IMG/VR virus record: IMGVR_UViG_3300042731_009922
Location: 1-50,410 of that record
From: a virus
Reading direction: 5' to 3' (one strand)
Length of the DNA: 50,410 nt
Positions 19,598 to 28,499 of this stretch are shown here, in pieces. The position numbers were made by a program, and so were the translations under genes. Positions within the stretch are counted from its first letter, which is position 1. Every line of letters begins with the position of its first letter. The notes beneath the pieces were generated by a model. It was not told the DNA's origin and made no database searches. It saw only the letters and a list, made by a program, of their open reading frames with translations.

Positions 19598-19819
19598 ATG
19601 CCTGACAGGTGGGCACGTGCCGAGCTGAGCGTCAAGGCGCACCGGGTCTTGTACATCCACGACGGCATGGTGCGCACCCGGTGCGGTTTGCCCGCCGGGG
19701 GCTTCCCGGCCCAAGGATCCAGGATAACCGCCGGAGCGAATCGGATAGATCAATGCCCCCGGTGCAATGCCGTTGCGGGGGCTGATGTCGAAATCGAGTT
19801 GCTCGTATTCGGGGAGTGA
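19598..19819 (+). CDS. Small hypothetical protein with Cys motif
   Basis: The 73-residue product includes TRCGL and CPRCN, three cysteines that could form part of a zinc site. ATG 19598 is preceded by GAGGA. It is otherwise unrecognised and sits in the tight rightward operon. Confidence 0.5.
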   Translation: MPDRWARAELSVKAHRVLYIHDGMVRTRCGLPAGGFPAQGSRITAGANRIDQCPRCNAVAGADVEIELLVFGE

Positions 19820-19820
19820 G

Positions 19821-20084
19821 ATGAAGAGGTCTGCTCGGGATATCAGAAACAAATGCGTGCGATCGGTGAAGCCGTGGTTTACGTGGTTATTTTGCGAGAT
19901 GTGCAGAGATGAGTTCAAGCGCGAGAAAGGCTGGAGCTATTCTGAGTATATAGGCGGAGAGCACAGGACCCCGCTTATGCACTATGTCTGCGCTTCGTGT
20001 TGTCCAACGAAGGATGACGCATATGCGTGGTTTAATGGAACGAGAAGCCCACCTCAGAGCGGTAGCGTGCTGATGGCGCAGTGA
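19821..20084 (+). CDS. Small zinc-finger-like protein, 87 aa
   Basis: The protein (MKRSARDIRNKCVRSVKPWFTWLFCEMCRDEFKRE...) has CEMC and a later CASC, consistent with one zinc ribbon of about 45 residues. ATG 19821 lies right after the previous stop and is preceded by GGGGAGTGAG. A longer upstream frame would overlap the previous gene and is less likely. Confidence 0.5.
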   Translation: MKRSARDIRNKCVRSVKPWFTWLFCEMCRDEFKREKGWSYSEYIGGEHRTPLMHYVCASCCPTKDDAYAWFNGTRSPPQSGSVLMAQ

Positions 20085-20434
20085 TGCGAATCGTCGACGT
20101 CAAACCTTCGTGGCTTGTGAAAGGCCCCAATAAAGGCCTGCAGACCAATGCCATGATCAATGCCATGTGCGCCAGGATGTACCGGGACGGGCAACCAATG
20201 CCGGTGGTTGTGGACAATGTCACGTGCAGGGTGCTGGCGGGCTCGTCGGCGGTAGAGGCGGCTGTGCTGCTCGATTGGGAAGACGAGGGCAGGATGTTGC
20301 AGGCAGCGCTGCATGATGGATCCACGCTGTGCTCGGAGATTGTCTGCTGGTGGCGACTGTTCGAGCAACCGGTCACGGCGCCTGATTTCCCGGAAGAAAC
20401 GCTCGAGGACATCATCCGCAGGATACCGATTTGA
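20084..20434 (+). CDS. Hypothetical protein, 116 aa (ParB/sulfiredoxin-like beginning)
   Basis: The protein begins MRIVDVKPSWLVKGPNKGLQTNAMINAMCARMYRDGQPMPVVVDNVTCRVLAGSSAVEAA. A 'parameter value, then lookup' layout of this kind is seen in ParB-like nuclease-fold domains (where the segment gives V-x-G-x-x-R/A). The likeness is weak. GTG 20081 is an alternative start. It overlaps the Vsr-like gene by four bases. Confidence 0.45.
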   Translation: MRIVDVKPSWLVKGPNKGLQTNAMINAMCARMYRDGQPMPVVVDNVTCRVLAGSSAVEAAVLLDWEDEGRMLQAALHDGSTLCSEIVCWWRLFEQPVTAPDFPEETLEDIIRRIPI

Positions 20435-20820
20435 CGCCGAGCGCTGCTCAGGCGCTGATGCACAAAATCAAAGGCAACGACATGCTGCCGGAGCACCTGC
20501 TGTGCGCCGAGCTCGACAGGCTCGGCGCCGACTACGTGCGCAACGACCGGAGCCTGCCGGGGACACCTGATGTTGCCCTGCACGGCCGGCATGTGGCAGT
20601 ATTTGTCCATGGATGCTTTTGGCACGGGTGCCCTGAGCACTATTGCGAGCCCCGTACGCGCACCGCGTTTTGGAGGCAAAAGCTCGTGCGGACCAAGCGG
20701 CGCGACAAGCTCGCCGCCGAACGCTTGCGCATGTGCGGATGGAAGGTTGTTGTACTGTGGGAGCACGAGGTAAGGGCAGACCCCGCAAGGGCGGCAAGGA
20801 GAGTGCTCAGGCAAGTCTGA
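20431..20820 (+). CDS. Vsr-like (very short patch repair) endonuclease
   Basis: The 129-residue protein matches Vsr along its length: KIKGNDMLPEHLL, LPGTPDVAL (D47, catalytic Asp), the diagnostic FVHGCFWHGCPEH (H60, H65, H70 region), TRTAFWRQK and GWKVVVLWEHEV. Vsr nicks DNA 5' of a T:G mismatch and normally accompanies a Dcm-type cytosine methylase, yet none is seen here. The start is a TTG overlapping the previous stop; Met10 is an alternative. It sits directly before the small terminase gene. Confidence 0.88.
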   Translation: MTPSAAQALMHKIKGNDMLPEHLLCAELDRLGADYVRNDRSLPGTPDVALHGRHVAVFVHGCFWHGCPEHYCEPRTRTAFWRQKLVRTKRRDKLAAERLRMCGWKVVVLWEHEVRADPARAARRVLRQV

Positions 20821-21359
20821 AGCCTTGGCATAGGCAGCCTAAAGAGTCTCACGAGTCGTGGGAGGGGTTTATGGTCTACCGGGACATGGATGGCCGATCC
20901 ATGTCTGGTGCGGCAGCTATACTCGGAAGAGACAAGGCAGACATCGATCGCATGGCCAAGCGGTATACCTGGGAGGAGCGAGCTCTTGCTTGGGATGCCG
21001 AGGTACAGCGTAGGATAGACAAAGCTGAGATGGATGAGATCGTGCGCATGGCCAGGAGGCAGACAAGCATAGCGGTGGGCATGCAGACGGTGGTCGCGCA
21101 CGAGGTAGGCTGCTTGCTCGAGCAGATACGGCGGGAGGAGTACAGGGCGCGCATGGATCCCACCTACGAGCGGGTATCGGTGGTCAAGCCTTCCGTGATC
21201 ACCAAGATGGCGGAGGTGGCTTCGAAGCTGGAGCGCGTGGCTCGTGGCGAGCCGTCCGATATAACCAAGAGCATTCCGGCCATAGATCCGGACAAGCTTT
21301 CCAACATGTCCACAGATGAGCTCGAAGCGCTGGACAAGCTGCTCAAGATGCTGTCGTGA
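20757..21359 (+). CDS. Terminase small subunit (putative)
   Basis: The core (ESWEGFMVYRDMDGRSMSGAAAILGRDKADIDRMAKRYTWEERALAWDAEV) reads as an HTH-containing small-terminase domain with the typical W-x-x-R-A-x-x-W/Y-D ending. A helical oligomerisation region follows. Small terminase recognises phage DNA and feeds it to the large subunit. The start is uncertain: GTG 20757 (protein MGARGKGRP...) has a GGAAGG Shine-Dalgarno sequence but overlaps the Vsr gene by 64 bases; ATG 20739 and ATG 20871 are alternatives. The stop overlaps the large-subunit start. Confidence 0.75.
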   Translation: MGARGKGRPRKGGKESAQASLKPWHRQPKESHESWEGFMVYRDMDGRSMSGAAAILGRDKADIDRMAKRYTWEERALAWDAEVQRRIDKAEMDEIVRMARRQTSIAVGMQTVVAHEVGCLLEQIRREEYRARMDPTYERVSVVKPSVITKMAEVASKLERVARGEPSDITKSIPAIDPDKLSNMSTDELEALDKLLKMLS

Positions 21360-22909
21360 TGCTGTCGGTGTCCAACAAGATACGCCAGATACCCATGGGC
21401 GCTATCAAGTCGGTACACGCCGAGCTGGCCAGGCGCAAGATGTCGTACTTTGTCAGGGAGGGTTGGCACGTGCTAGAGCCGAGCACTGATCTCATTTGGG
21501 GCCGGCACATAGACGCAATTTGTGATCATCTCGAAGCTGTCTATTACGGACACATTTATAATTTGCTGCTCAATGTTCCGCCAGGCCACATGAAATCACT
21601 TCTTGTCAGTGTATTTTGGCAAGCGTGGATATGGCTGGACAACCCCGCATGGCAAGCTCTTTACGGTTCGTATGACATGGGCCTGTCCACCAGGGACACG
21701 CTCCGGTTCCGTGATCTGGTAATGTCCGATTGGTACAGGGAGACATTTCAACCACGATGGCGACCCAAAGCTGATCAGAACACCAAGACCTGGTTTGCCA
21801 ATACCGCCGGTGGTTACCATATGGCTGTATCGGTTAGCGGCAAAGGTCTCGGTTTTCGCGGGGACGCGCGTGTGTTTGATGACCCTTTGAACGTCAAGCG
21901 CGCGCCAACAGAGGAGGAGTTTGAGACCGCTATATTTTGGTGGGACAAGCGCATGAGCACACGCAGCAACGATCCGCGCACGTTTAGGAGCGTGGGTGTC
22001 ATGCAACGCCTGGACGAGCGCGATACTTCCGGGCACATACTCGAGGGTAATAGCCAGCGGAAAAGACCATACGTGCACTTGCGCCTGCCCACCGAATTCG
22101 ATCCTGATGACAGATGCGAGACATCGATAGGGTTCCGCGACTGGCGCACGAAGCCGGGTGAGCTGTTGTTTCCGGAGCTGTATGGCCCAGACGAGATAGC
22201 CGAAGCAAAGGTCAACTTGCAGCATCACTTTGCAGGGCAGCACAACCAGCGGCCCGTGCCCTTGTCCGGGGGCATCATCCAATTCGCCTGGATCAAATTC
22301 TGGTACCGGCGGCGCACGGCGCCTACGCCTGTGCGGGTGGTGCTCGAGGATGGCGAGACCATTACATGTGAGCAGGTCAGGCTCCCCAAGGACTTTGATT
22401 GGCAGGCTACGAGCTCTGATCTGGCATTCAAAGACAAAGCCACAAACTCATTGGTTGCCATGCAGGTATGGGGCGGGGTCAAGGGCAACTACTTCCTGCT
22501 GGATCAGGCGCTGGACCACATGTCATTTGTCGCCACGCTGGCCAACTACCGCAAGCTGGCCGATAGGTATCCCGATTGCACCGCGCACTTGGTCGAGGAC
22601 AAGGCAAATGGCCCGGCCCTCATGAGCGTGTTGAGAAACGAGATATCGGGCATGATCTCCATCAACCCGACGGATTATGGCGGAAGCAAGGAGTCCAGGT
22701 GTGAGGCGGCGGCCCCCTTGTTCGAGGCCGGTAATGTGTACATCCCGCATCCGTCCGAGGTGGATTGGTCCGACAGGTACAGGCAGGAGCTTTGTACTTT
22801 TCCGCGCAGTCGGCACAGCGATCAGGTAGACTCGACCACGCAGTTGCTCAATTGGGCGCGCCGGCGCACGGCGGCGAGGAGAAAGTTAGCATGCTTGGCG
22901 AAGCTTTGA
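21359..22909 (+). CDS. Terminase large subunit
   Basis: The 516-residue packaging motor has an ATPase domain with a deviant Walker A (NVPPGHMKS, 72-80) and Walker B-like ARVFDDPL. The C-terminal RNase H-like nuclease domain includes SSDLAF (first Asp), LVEDKANGPAL and the final SDQVDSTTQ acidic motif. It cuts concatemeric DNA and pumps it into the prohead. ATG 21359 shares a base with the small-subunit stop; a GTG start at 21356 is possible. The end overlaps the portal gene by 19 bases. Confidence 0.92.
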   Translation: MLSVSNKIRQIPMGAIKSVHAELARRKMSYFVREGWHVLEPSTDLIWGRHIDAICDHLEAVYYGHIYNLLLNVPPGHMKSLLVSVFWQAWIWLDNPAWQALYGSYDMGLSTRDTLRFRDLVMSDWYRETFQPRWRPKADQNTKTWFANTAGGYHMAVSVSGKGLGFRGDARVFDDPLNVKRAPTEEEFETAIFWWDKRMSTRSNDPRTFRSVGVMQRLDERDTSGHILEGNSQRKRPYVHLRLPTEFDPDDRCETSIGFRDWRTKPGELLFPELYGPDEIAEAKVNLQHHFAGQHNQRPVPLSGGIIQFAWIKFWYRRRTAPTPVRVVLEDGETITCEQVRLPKDFDWQATSSDLAFKDKATNSLVAMQVWGGVKGNYFLLDQALDHMSFVATLANYRKLADRYPDCTAHLVEDKANGPALMSVLRNEISGMISINPTDYGGSKESRCEAAAPLFEAGNVYIPHPSEVDWSDRYRQELCTFPRSRHSDQVDSTTQLLNWARRRTAARRKLACLAKL

Positions 22910-24660
22910 CACGACTGGATGGATGGCTCAATGCGATTACCGGACTGGGGCAGCTGTCCAGAGACAAGCTCATAGCCGCGTCCTATCAAACGCCCTCGGA
23001 ATTTGCCTATGGCGATCTCGACAATCTCTACCGGGGTAGCTGGCTTGTAGCCAGGGCTTGTGATCGCCCATCGTCTGAGATGGTGCGCAAATGGGTGGAG
23101 GTGAAGGCCGGTGACGATGCCGATATGGGCAAGGACATCTTGAAGGCTGTCAACGGGCTGGGGGCGAAGGAAGCGTTTAAGCAAGCCAATATATGGGCTT
23201 ACTTGTACGGCGGCGGGCTCGTGCTCATGGGCATAGACGATGGGCAGACGATGGACATGCCGGTCAGGGAGGAAGGCATAAGGAAGATAGACTACCTGCG
23301 TGTACTGGATAGATACGACGTCAGTGCCGCAGGATTCTACACCAGTGAGCAAAAGCCCGGTAGCGCGGGCATGCCGTCCAGCTACAGGCTCAACACGGTT
23401 GTGGATACCACAACCGTAGGAGTCGATCCGATTCACGAGACGAGGTTTTTGCGCTTTGATGGCGTGGTCACGCCCAACCGCCGCCGCATCACGCAGAACA
23501 TGTGGTGCGACGGGCTAGTGACTAGGTTATTTGAGCGCCTGCGCGGGCATGATACTGCCTGGGGAGGGATAGAGCACCTGCTTACTGACTTCGCCCAAGC
23601 TGTGTTTAAGTGCAAAGACTTGGACAAGCTCCTGGCCGAAGACGGCAGCAATGATTTGCTGCAACGCTTGGCGCTCATGGATATGGCCCGAAGCGTAGCC
23701 AGGATGATTGTGCTCGATGCCGAGACGGAGGATTTTGAGCGCAAGCCCACCCCGATAAACGGGCTGGGACAGGTTATGGAACTCATGATGGAGCACCTTG
23801 CGGGTATACTCGAGATGCCCGTGTCCGTGCTTTTTGGCAAGGCCACCCCTGGTATCGGCGACACGGGGAACAGCCAGCTCCAGCAATGGTACGATCGCAT
23901 AGCTCTGGATCAGGAGACGCGCATCGTGCCGCAGGCCACACGCCTGTCCAGATACGTGGCGTTGTCCATGGGCTACAGATCAGAGGATTTGTCCGTGGAC
24001 CCGTTGCCGTTGGAGGAAATGTCGGAGAAGGAGCAGGCCGATTTGCACAAGACGCAAGCGGAGGCCGATGTGCTCATGCTAGACAAGGGGGTTGTCTCTG
24101 AGCTCGAGGTCCGCAGGTCCAGGTACGGAGGCGATGGCTATTCGCTCAACACCGTGCTGGATGAAGCCACGAGCGAGATGCTGGAGGCACAGGATGAACC
24201 GCTGCAAGAGCCTGGGCAAGAGCCCGTACCGGAGCCTGGGCAAGAGCCCGCACCGGAGCTTTCTCCGGCGCAGCCCGATGCTGAGCCCCAAAAGACAGCT
24301 ATGAACGGGGCGCAGATACAGGCACTGGCCGGTATCTTGACCGCTTACAATAACAAAGAGCTCACTAAGGAGCAGGCTGCAGGTGTCATAGAGATAGGCT
24401 TTTTGGTGGGTTCGCAAGAGGCTATGTCTTTGGTAGGAGAGCGGGAGGAACAACCGGAGCCTCCAGCGCAGCTACAACCGTTCGCACAGCCTGGGCAGGA
24501 GCCCGAGCCAGATGAGATCAGAAAAGACTCCGTGCGCAAAATCGGTAGCAGAACGTGGGCGGTCTATTCTGAGTCGGGTAAAAAGCTCGGCGAGCACGAC
24601 ACCGAGGAGGCAGCGAACGAGCAGTTGCGCGCCATCGAGGCGGCCAAGGCTAAACGCTGA
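22891..24660 (+). CDS. Portal protein (DUF1073-like)
   Basis: The 589-residue protein has the DUF1073-type portal core (YRGSWLVARACDRPSSEMVRKWVEV..., LYGGGLVLMGIDDG, later FGKATPGIGDTGNSQLQQWYD). Twelve copies form the DNA channel at the head vertex. The C-terminal region adds a Pro/Glu linker (QEPGQEPVPEPGQEP), an AMNGAQIQALAGILTAYNNKE segment typical of portal C-termini, and a small domain ending TWAVYSESGKKLGEHDTEEAA. Some DUF1073 proteins are fused to an Acb1-type anti-CBASS domain; I see no sure Acb1 motif here. Confidence 0.88.
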   Translation: MLGEALTRLDGWLNAITGLGQLSRDKLIAASYQTPSEFAYGDLDNLYRGSWLVARACDRPSSEMVRKWVEVKAGDDADMGKDILKAVNGLGAKEAFKQANIWAYLYGGGLVLMGIDDGQTMDMPVREEGIRKIDYLRVLDRYDVSAAGFYTSEQKPGSAGMPSSYRLNTVVDTTTVGVDPIHETRFLRFDGVVTPNRRRITQNMWCDGLVTRLFERLRGHDTAWGGIEHLLTDFAQAVFKCKDLDKLLAEDGSNDLLQRLALMDMARSVARMIVLDAETEDFERKPTPINGLGQVMELMMEHLAGILEMPVSVLFGKATPGIGDTGNSQLQQWYDRIALDQETRIVPQATRLSRYVALSMGYRSEDLSVDPLPLEEMSEKEQADLHKTQAEADVLMLDKGVVSELEVRRSRYGGDGYSLNTVLDEATSEMLEAQDEPLQEPGQEPVPEPGQEPAPELSPAQPDAEPQKTAMNGAQIQALAGILTAYNNKELTKEQAAGVIEIGFLVGSQEAMSLVGEREEQPEPPAQLQPFAQPGQEPEPDEIRKDSVRKIGSRTWAVYSESGKKLGEHDTEEAANEQLRAIEAAKAKR

Positions 24661-25499
24661 TGGGATCGCATGCGATGCAACTGGCTATTGCCTTGCGCAA
24701 TGCGCCACCCAGGCGCGGGCGCAGGAGGAAAAAGCCACCGCGTGTCTTGGTGCCCAAGGTCGTGCAGGCCTCTTACTATTCCGAGATAGTTCGGTTGCTG
24801 GAGGAGGCCAAGCGGCTGGTGGACAGGGACGTGCCGGATGCAATGCGAAGTCTTCTCCTGTCGAGACAAGATGCGGCAAGGCTGGATTCGCCGCGTGACT
24901 TTTCGCGTGTCATTGACGGTCTTCGGTTGGAGTACGCACGCATCGTGGACCGCGGCACATTGGAGACCGTGGCGGAAGGGGCCGCAGCCAGTGTGTTGCG
25001 AAATAACAGGCTGCAGGTGGGCAGGCAGTTCAAGGCCATCTTAGGTATTGATCTCTTAGCGGGGGATCCTCCCCTTGAGATGCTCATGCAAACGTTCACA
25101 ATCGAGAACGTTTCGTTAATCAAGACAATATCCTCGAAATACTTTGACGAGGTAGAGCAGTCGGTATTTCGCAATTGGCGTTCGGGAGTCCGGGCCGAGG
25201 AGATGATTTCCGGCATCATGGAGCGCTATGAAGTCTCTAAAAGCAGCGCCATGCGCATTGCGCGGGACCAGACTGGCAAGCTCAACGGACAGCTGGTAGA
25301 GGCTCGTCATAAGGATTTGGGCATCAACCAATACACATGGAGGGGCATCAACGACGAGAGAACTAGGAATCTGCACAGCGAGAGAATAGAAAACGAGGCC
25401 GTGTACAGCTGGGATGACCCTCCGGAGGGAGGGCACCCGGGCGAGCCCATCCAATGCAGGTGCTGGGGCGAGCCATACATACCAGGAGTGAATGCATGA
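24660..25499 (+). CDS. MuF/SPP1 gp7-like head morphogenesis protein
   Basis: The 279-residue protein carries the C-terminal MuF-type signature: SAMRIARDQTGKLNGQLVEARHKDLGINQYTWRGINDERTRNLHS, then the GGHPGEPIQCRCW motif. These minor capsid proteins join the portal and prohead during assembly. The start (TGATG) shares one base with the portal stop. A strong hairpin lies just after its stop. Confidence 0.9.
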   Translation: MGSHAMQLAIALRNAPPRRGRRRKKPPRVLVPKVVQASYYSEIVRLLEEAKRLVDRDVPDAMRSLLLSRQDAARLDSPRDFSRVIDGLRLEYARIVDRGTLETVAEGAAASVLRNNRLQVGRQFKAILGIDLLAGDPPLEMLMQTFTIENVSLIKTISSKYFDEVEQSVFRNWRSGVRAEEMISGIMERYEVSKSSAMRIARDQTGKLNGQLVEARHKDLGINQYTWRGINDERTRNLHSERIENEAVYSWDDPPEGGHPGEPIQCRCWGEPYIPGVNA

Positions 25500-25506
25500 G
25501 CCTGTT

Positions 25507-25553
25507 GCATGCCGGGTGGGTCGTTTAGGCGACCGTCCCTGCATCCGGCATGC
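25507..25553 (+). promoter_or_regulatory. Strong intergenic hairpin after the MuF-like gene
   Basis: GCATGCCGG (25507-25515) and CCGGCATGC (25545-25553) are perfect nine-base arms, and a nested GGTCG/CGACC helix (25519-25523 / 25530-25534) fills the interior. No T-run follows, so it is not a standard terminator. It may be an RNA-processing or mRNA-stability element, or a partial attenuator before the scaffold/capsid genes. Confidence 0.6.
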
Positions 25554-25606
25554 GACAAATCTTGCCGCTTGTGCATCTTGCACGTCTTGGCCTATTGTCA
25601 AGGTGC

Positions 25607-26818
25607 ATGGCTTTTCGCATTGATAGAGGCGCATATGGGAAATCAAAGGCAAGGAGATTGCCAAATGGATTCCTGACGGCTTCTGCCACATTGACGCGTA
25701 CAGGCGTGTTTGAGTACCTGCAGCAAGACGGCACCGTGCGACGGGAGCTGAGGCTACCGGAGGAAGTTTTCTCGGAAGACAGCCTCAAAACACTGCACCT
25801 TGTACCCGTCACAAAGGAACATCCTGGGAGTCCTGTGGACATCGACAATGCGAAGCTGCTGTCGATAGGTATCACCGGACAGGATGTAAGGGCCGATGGC
25901 GATGATGTGGTGGCTACCTTGCAGCTGCAGGACAAGTCGGCCATAGAGGATGCCGAGGCCGGCAGGCGCAGAGAAGTGTCCTGCGGCTATTGGTGCGATC
26001 AAGAAAAAACGCCCGGTGTGTACAAGGGCGACAGCTATGATGTCATTCAACGCAACATCCGGTACAACCACGTTGCGCTGACCATAAAAGGCAGGGCGGG
26101 GAACGCGCGCATCCATCTCGATAGCACCGATGGTGCTGACGGGGATTATGCCGAGATGGTAGGACTGAGATGCGACGCGCATGATCAAGATCAAGGCAAA
26201 AAGGAGCGGCAGCCAATGAAGCTGACAATCGATGGCATTACATTTGAAACCGAGGATGTACAGCTGGCGCAGGCCGTGAGCAAGGCCCTGGATGAGAGGG
26301 ATGCTCAGATTGCCGGTCTGAAGAAGGACAGCGCAAAGCTGACCGAGGACAAAAGCAAGGCCGAAGCGAGGGCCGCGGTGGCTGAGAAGGACCGAGACGC
26401 GGCCAAGGTTGCGCGTGATGACGCAGAGAAGCCGGAGCGTGTGCAGGAGCTTGTCAGAGCACGCCTCGATCTCGAAAGGAGAGCGGGCCCCTTGCTTGTC
26501 GATCAGCTTAAGAAGGACAGCAAAGAGCTGGCCTCTTTGACCGATGACGAGATCCGCAGGTCCGTGATTGCCCTCCACAGCCCGAATCTGAATCTGGACG
26601 GTAAGGATGAGGCCTTTTTGTCTGCCTATTGCGAGGCGGCTCTGGTGTCATTGGTTGACAGACAGGACAGTGACGCCACGAGGAGCAGGCACAAGGTGGA
26701 GGATGCTCTCACCGATCCTAGGTCGCAGGGCAAGGGGGAAGCGGATGATGCCGAGGAGGCATACCGCAAGGACACGCAGGAGGCCTGGAAAAGGCCGTTG
26801 CACAAGACGGGTGACTGA
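25607..26818 (+). CDS. DUF2213 prohead protease/scaffold-like protein
   Basis: The 403-residue protein has an N-terminal DUF2213 domain (GFLTASATLTRTGVFEYLQQDGTVRRELRLPEEVF, VTKEHPG, RREVSCGYWCD, IRYNHVALTIKGRAG). The family is related to phage prohead proteases; the His in KEHPG and the Ser in VSCGY are good catalytic candidates. From about residue 200 a charged coiled-coil region (ALDERDAQIAGLKKDSAKLTEDKSKAEARAA) suggests a fused scaffold. ATG 25607 has AAGG before it. It probably matures the capsid encoded just downstream. Confidence 0.8.
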   Translation: MAFRIDRGAYGKSKARRLPNGFLTASATLTRTGVFEYLQQDGTVRRELRLPEEVFSEDSLKTLHLVPVTKEHPGSPVDIDNAKLLSIGITGQDVRADGDDVVATLQLQDKSAIEDAEAGRRREVSCGYWCDQEKTPGVYKGDSYDVIQRNIRYNHVALTIKGRAGNARIHLDSTDGADGDYAEMVGLRCDAHDQDQGKKERQPMKLTIDGITFETEDVQLAQAVSKALDERDAQIAGLKKDSAKLTEDKSKAEARAAVAEKDRDAAKVARDDAEKPERVQELVRARLDLERRAGPLLVDQLKKDSKELASLTDDEIRRSVIALHSPNLNLDGKDEAFLSAYCEAALVSLVDRQDSDATRSRHKVEDALTDPRSQGKGEADDAEEAYRKDTQEAWKRPLHKTGD

Positions 26819-26882
26819 CAGGGCCGCAGGGGTCCATAGGCATTGACCTTTATGGCGGCCGGGTGCCGCGCGGAGATTGACA

Positions 26883-28499
26883 GTGTCGCAGACAAGCTAT
26901 GACGAGCAAGGGATTGGGATCAATGGGCAGCTGGCCGACACCGGACCGCGCCGTGTGGGATCCTACATCAATGAAAATGCCTCCGGCATCGGTTTCGGTT
27001 TGGGCGTCAAGCGCGGCAGCGCGGTGGCCGCTGGCAGGACAGGTCTGTTTGACGAGACCAGCAGCGCCGCGGATGACTTGCGGGGCGTGACTCTGCACGA
27101 CTACTGCTACAACAATGCGTCTGACACCACGGAGAATATCCCTGCTGATGATACGGGGAGCATCCTGGAGGAGGGTCGCATCCTCGTGACCGCAGAGACG
27201 GCCGTAGCCGACGGGGATGATGCCTATGTGCGCATCGATGACGGTGTGGCCGATGCTACCCAGACCACCAAGGGGGGCTGGGGCAATGACGATGACAGCG
27301 GTACACGGCGGCATGTCAAAGGCGCCAAGTTTCGTAGCGCCGCGGCCAAGGGGGGTCTCGCCCAGCTGCACATCATGCCGGGGTTCGGCGGATTCGATCT
27401 GGACACGCGAGTGGAGCGCATCGGCGAGGGTGATAACGCCCTTGTCTCGGCGCCTGTCGGCGCGCCGGATCGTGTCGAGTATGTCGGTCAGGTCAGCACT
27501 ATAAGCGCCACCACAACCGTGGAGATGGGTGTCGGTCCGGCCGTGGCTGCCAAGCTGGTGGCCGTCTACTTGGATGCCACCGTGGCCGCGGGAGACTCGA
27601 CCGACCATTGGACAATTGAGGCCTTGAGCGGCGCGGTGTCATTGGCCACATGGGACACGGACACGGGAGTGGACGGGGCCTTGTCAAAGGGTACGCCGTC
27701 GGCTATGAACCTGACCGGTAACGACATCGTGGCAAACGATGACATTACCGTGGTCTTCACGAAAAACAACGCCGCGGCAAACTTCACGGCCGCGGGCACT
27801 GTGACCATGCACTTGGATGTCAACGGCATGGTCAAGACGACCACGATCAATATCGGTGCTGGCAAGGAGGGCGAAGTTGCCAAGGTCGTGGCGGTCAAGC
27901 TCTCTTGCGGCATCACCGTGGGGGACGCGACCGATCATTGGACAATCTCTGTCAAGCAAGGGGTTACCGAGATCGCCACCTGGGACAGCGACACGGCCGT
28001 GGACGGAGCTATCACGCAGGGCACCTATACCGATCTCAATCTGGTCTCGGAGGCGGTGGTTGCTGACGGTGCCGCTTTGACCGCGGTGTTCACCAAGAAC
28101 AATGCAGCCGCTGACATCACACAGGGTATGATCCAGGTGGAGCTCGCCGGCGGAGATGCGTTGGTAGAGACCACCACGATCAATCTGGGTGCAGCGCCGG
28201 CTGGCAGGCACATGATCATCGATGGCGCACAGCTTTCTTGCGGCATCACCGTGGGGGACTCGACCGACCATTGGACGATCGCACTCAAGAACGGGGCGAC
28301 AAGCATCGCCACCTGGGACAGCGATACGGCCGTGGACGGGGCCATCACGCAAGGCACGCCGACGAATATGAACTTGTCCTCGACGCTTGCGAATCGCATC
28401 TTGGATCCAGGGGACGCTTTGACCCTGGTGCTGACCAAAAACAACAGCGCTGTCGGCATCTCCGCCGGCGACGTGACAGTAACGGCCAGGCTGGCCTGA
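26883..28499 (+). CDS. Capsid cement/decoration-like protein with three tandem repeats
   Basis: The 538-residue protein starts with a domain (about 1-205) resembling DUF2190-type structural cement proteins (GQLADTGPRRVGSYINENASGIGFGLGVKRG). It then has three tandem repeats of about 105 residues (near 210-315, 318-424 and 430-538). Each contains GD(S/A)TDHWTI, ATWD(T/S)DT, VDGA and FTKNN-like strands and reads as a beta-sandwich. It lies just before the capsid gene and may decorate the shell. GTG 26883 has a GGAG Shine-Dalgarno sequence; TTG 26877 is an alternative. Confidence 0.7.
   Translation: MSQTSYDEQGIGINGQLADTGPRRVGSYINENASGIGFGLGVKRGSAVAAGRTGLFDETSSAADDLRGVTLHDYCYNNASDTTENIPADDTGSILEEGRILVTAETAVADGDDAYVRIDDGVADATQTTKGGWGNDDDSGTRRHVKGAKFRSAAAKGGLAQLHIMPGFGGFDLDTRVERIGEGDNALVSAPVGAPDRVEYVGQVSTISATTTVEMGVGPAVAAKLVAVYLDATVAAGDSTDHWTIEALSGAVSLATWDTDTGVDGALSKGTPSAMNLTGNDIVANDDITVVFTKNNAAANFTAAGTVTMHLDVNGMVKTTTINIGAGKEGEVAKVVAVKLSCGITVGDATDHWTISVKQGVTEIATWDSDTAVDGAITQGTYTDLNLVSEAVVADGAALTAVFTKNNAAADITQGMIQVELAGGDALVETTTINLGAAPAGRHMIIDGAQLSCGITVGDSTDHWTIALKNGATSIATWDSDTAVDGAITQGTPTNMNLSSTLANRILDPGDALTLVLTKNNSAVGISAGDVTVTARLA
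27510..28496 (+). repeat. Three roughly 320-base coding repeats
   Basis: The tandem repeats of the decoration-like gene are recognisable at DNA level (for example the segment encoding TWDSDTAVDGAITQGT in copies 2 and 3). They lie at about 27510-27827, 27834-28148 and 28167-28496, so recombination between them could change copy number. Confidence 0.75.

Noticed and set aside
22891-24660. An Acb1 (anti-CBASS) domain fused to the portal
   Set aside because: Such fusions exist for DUF1073 portals, but I could not find the paired catalytic HxT-type motifs of 2H phosphoesterases in the C-terminal part.
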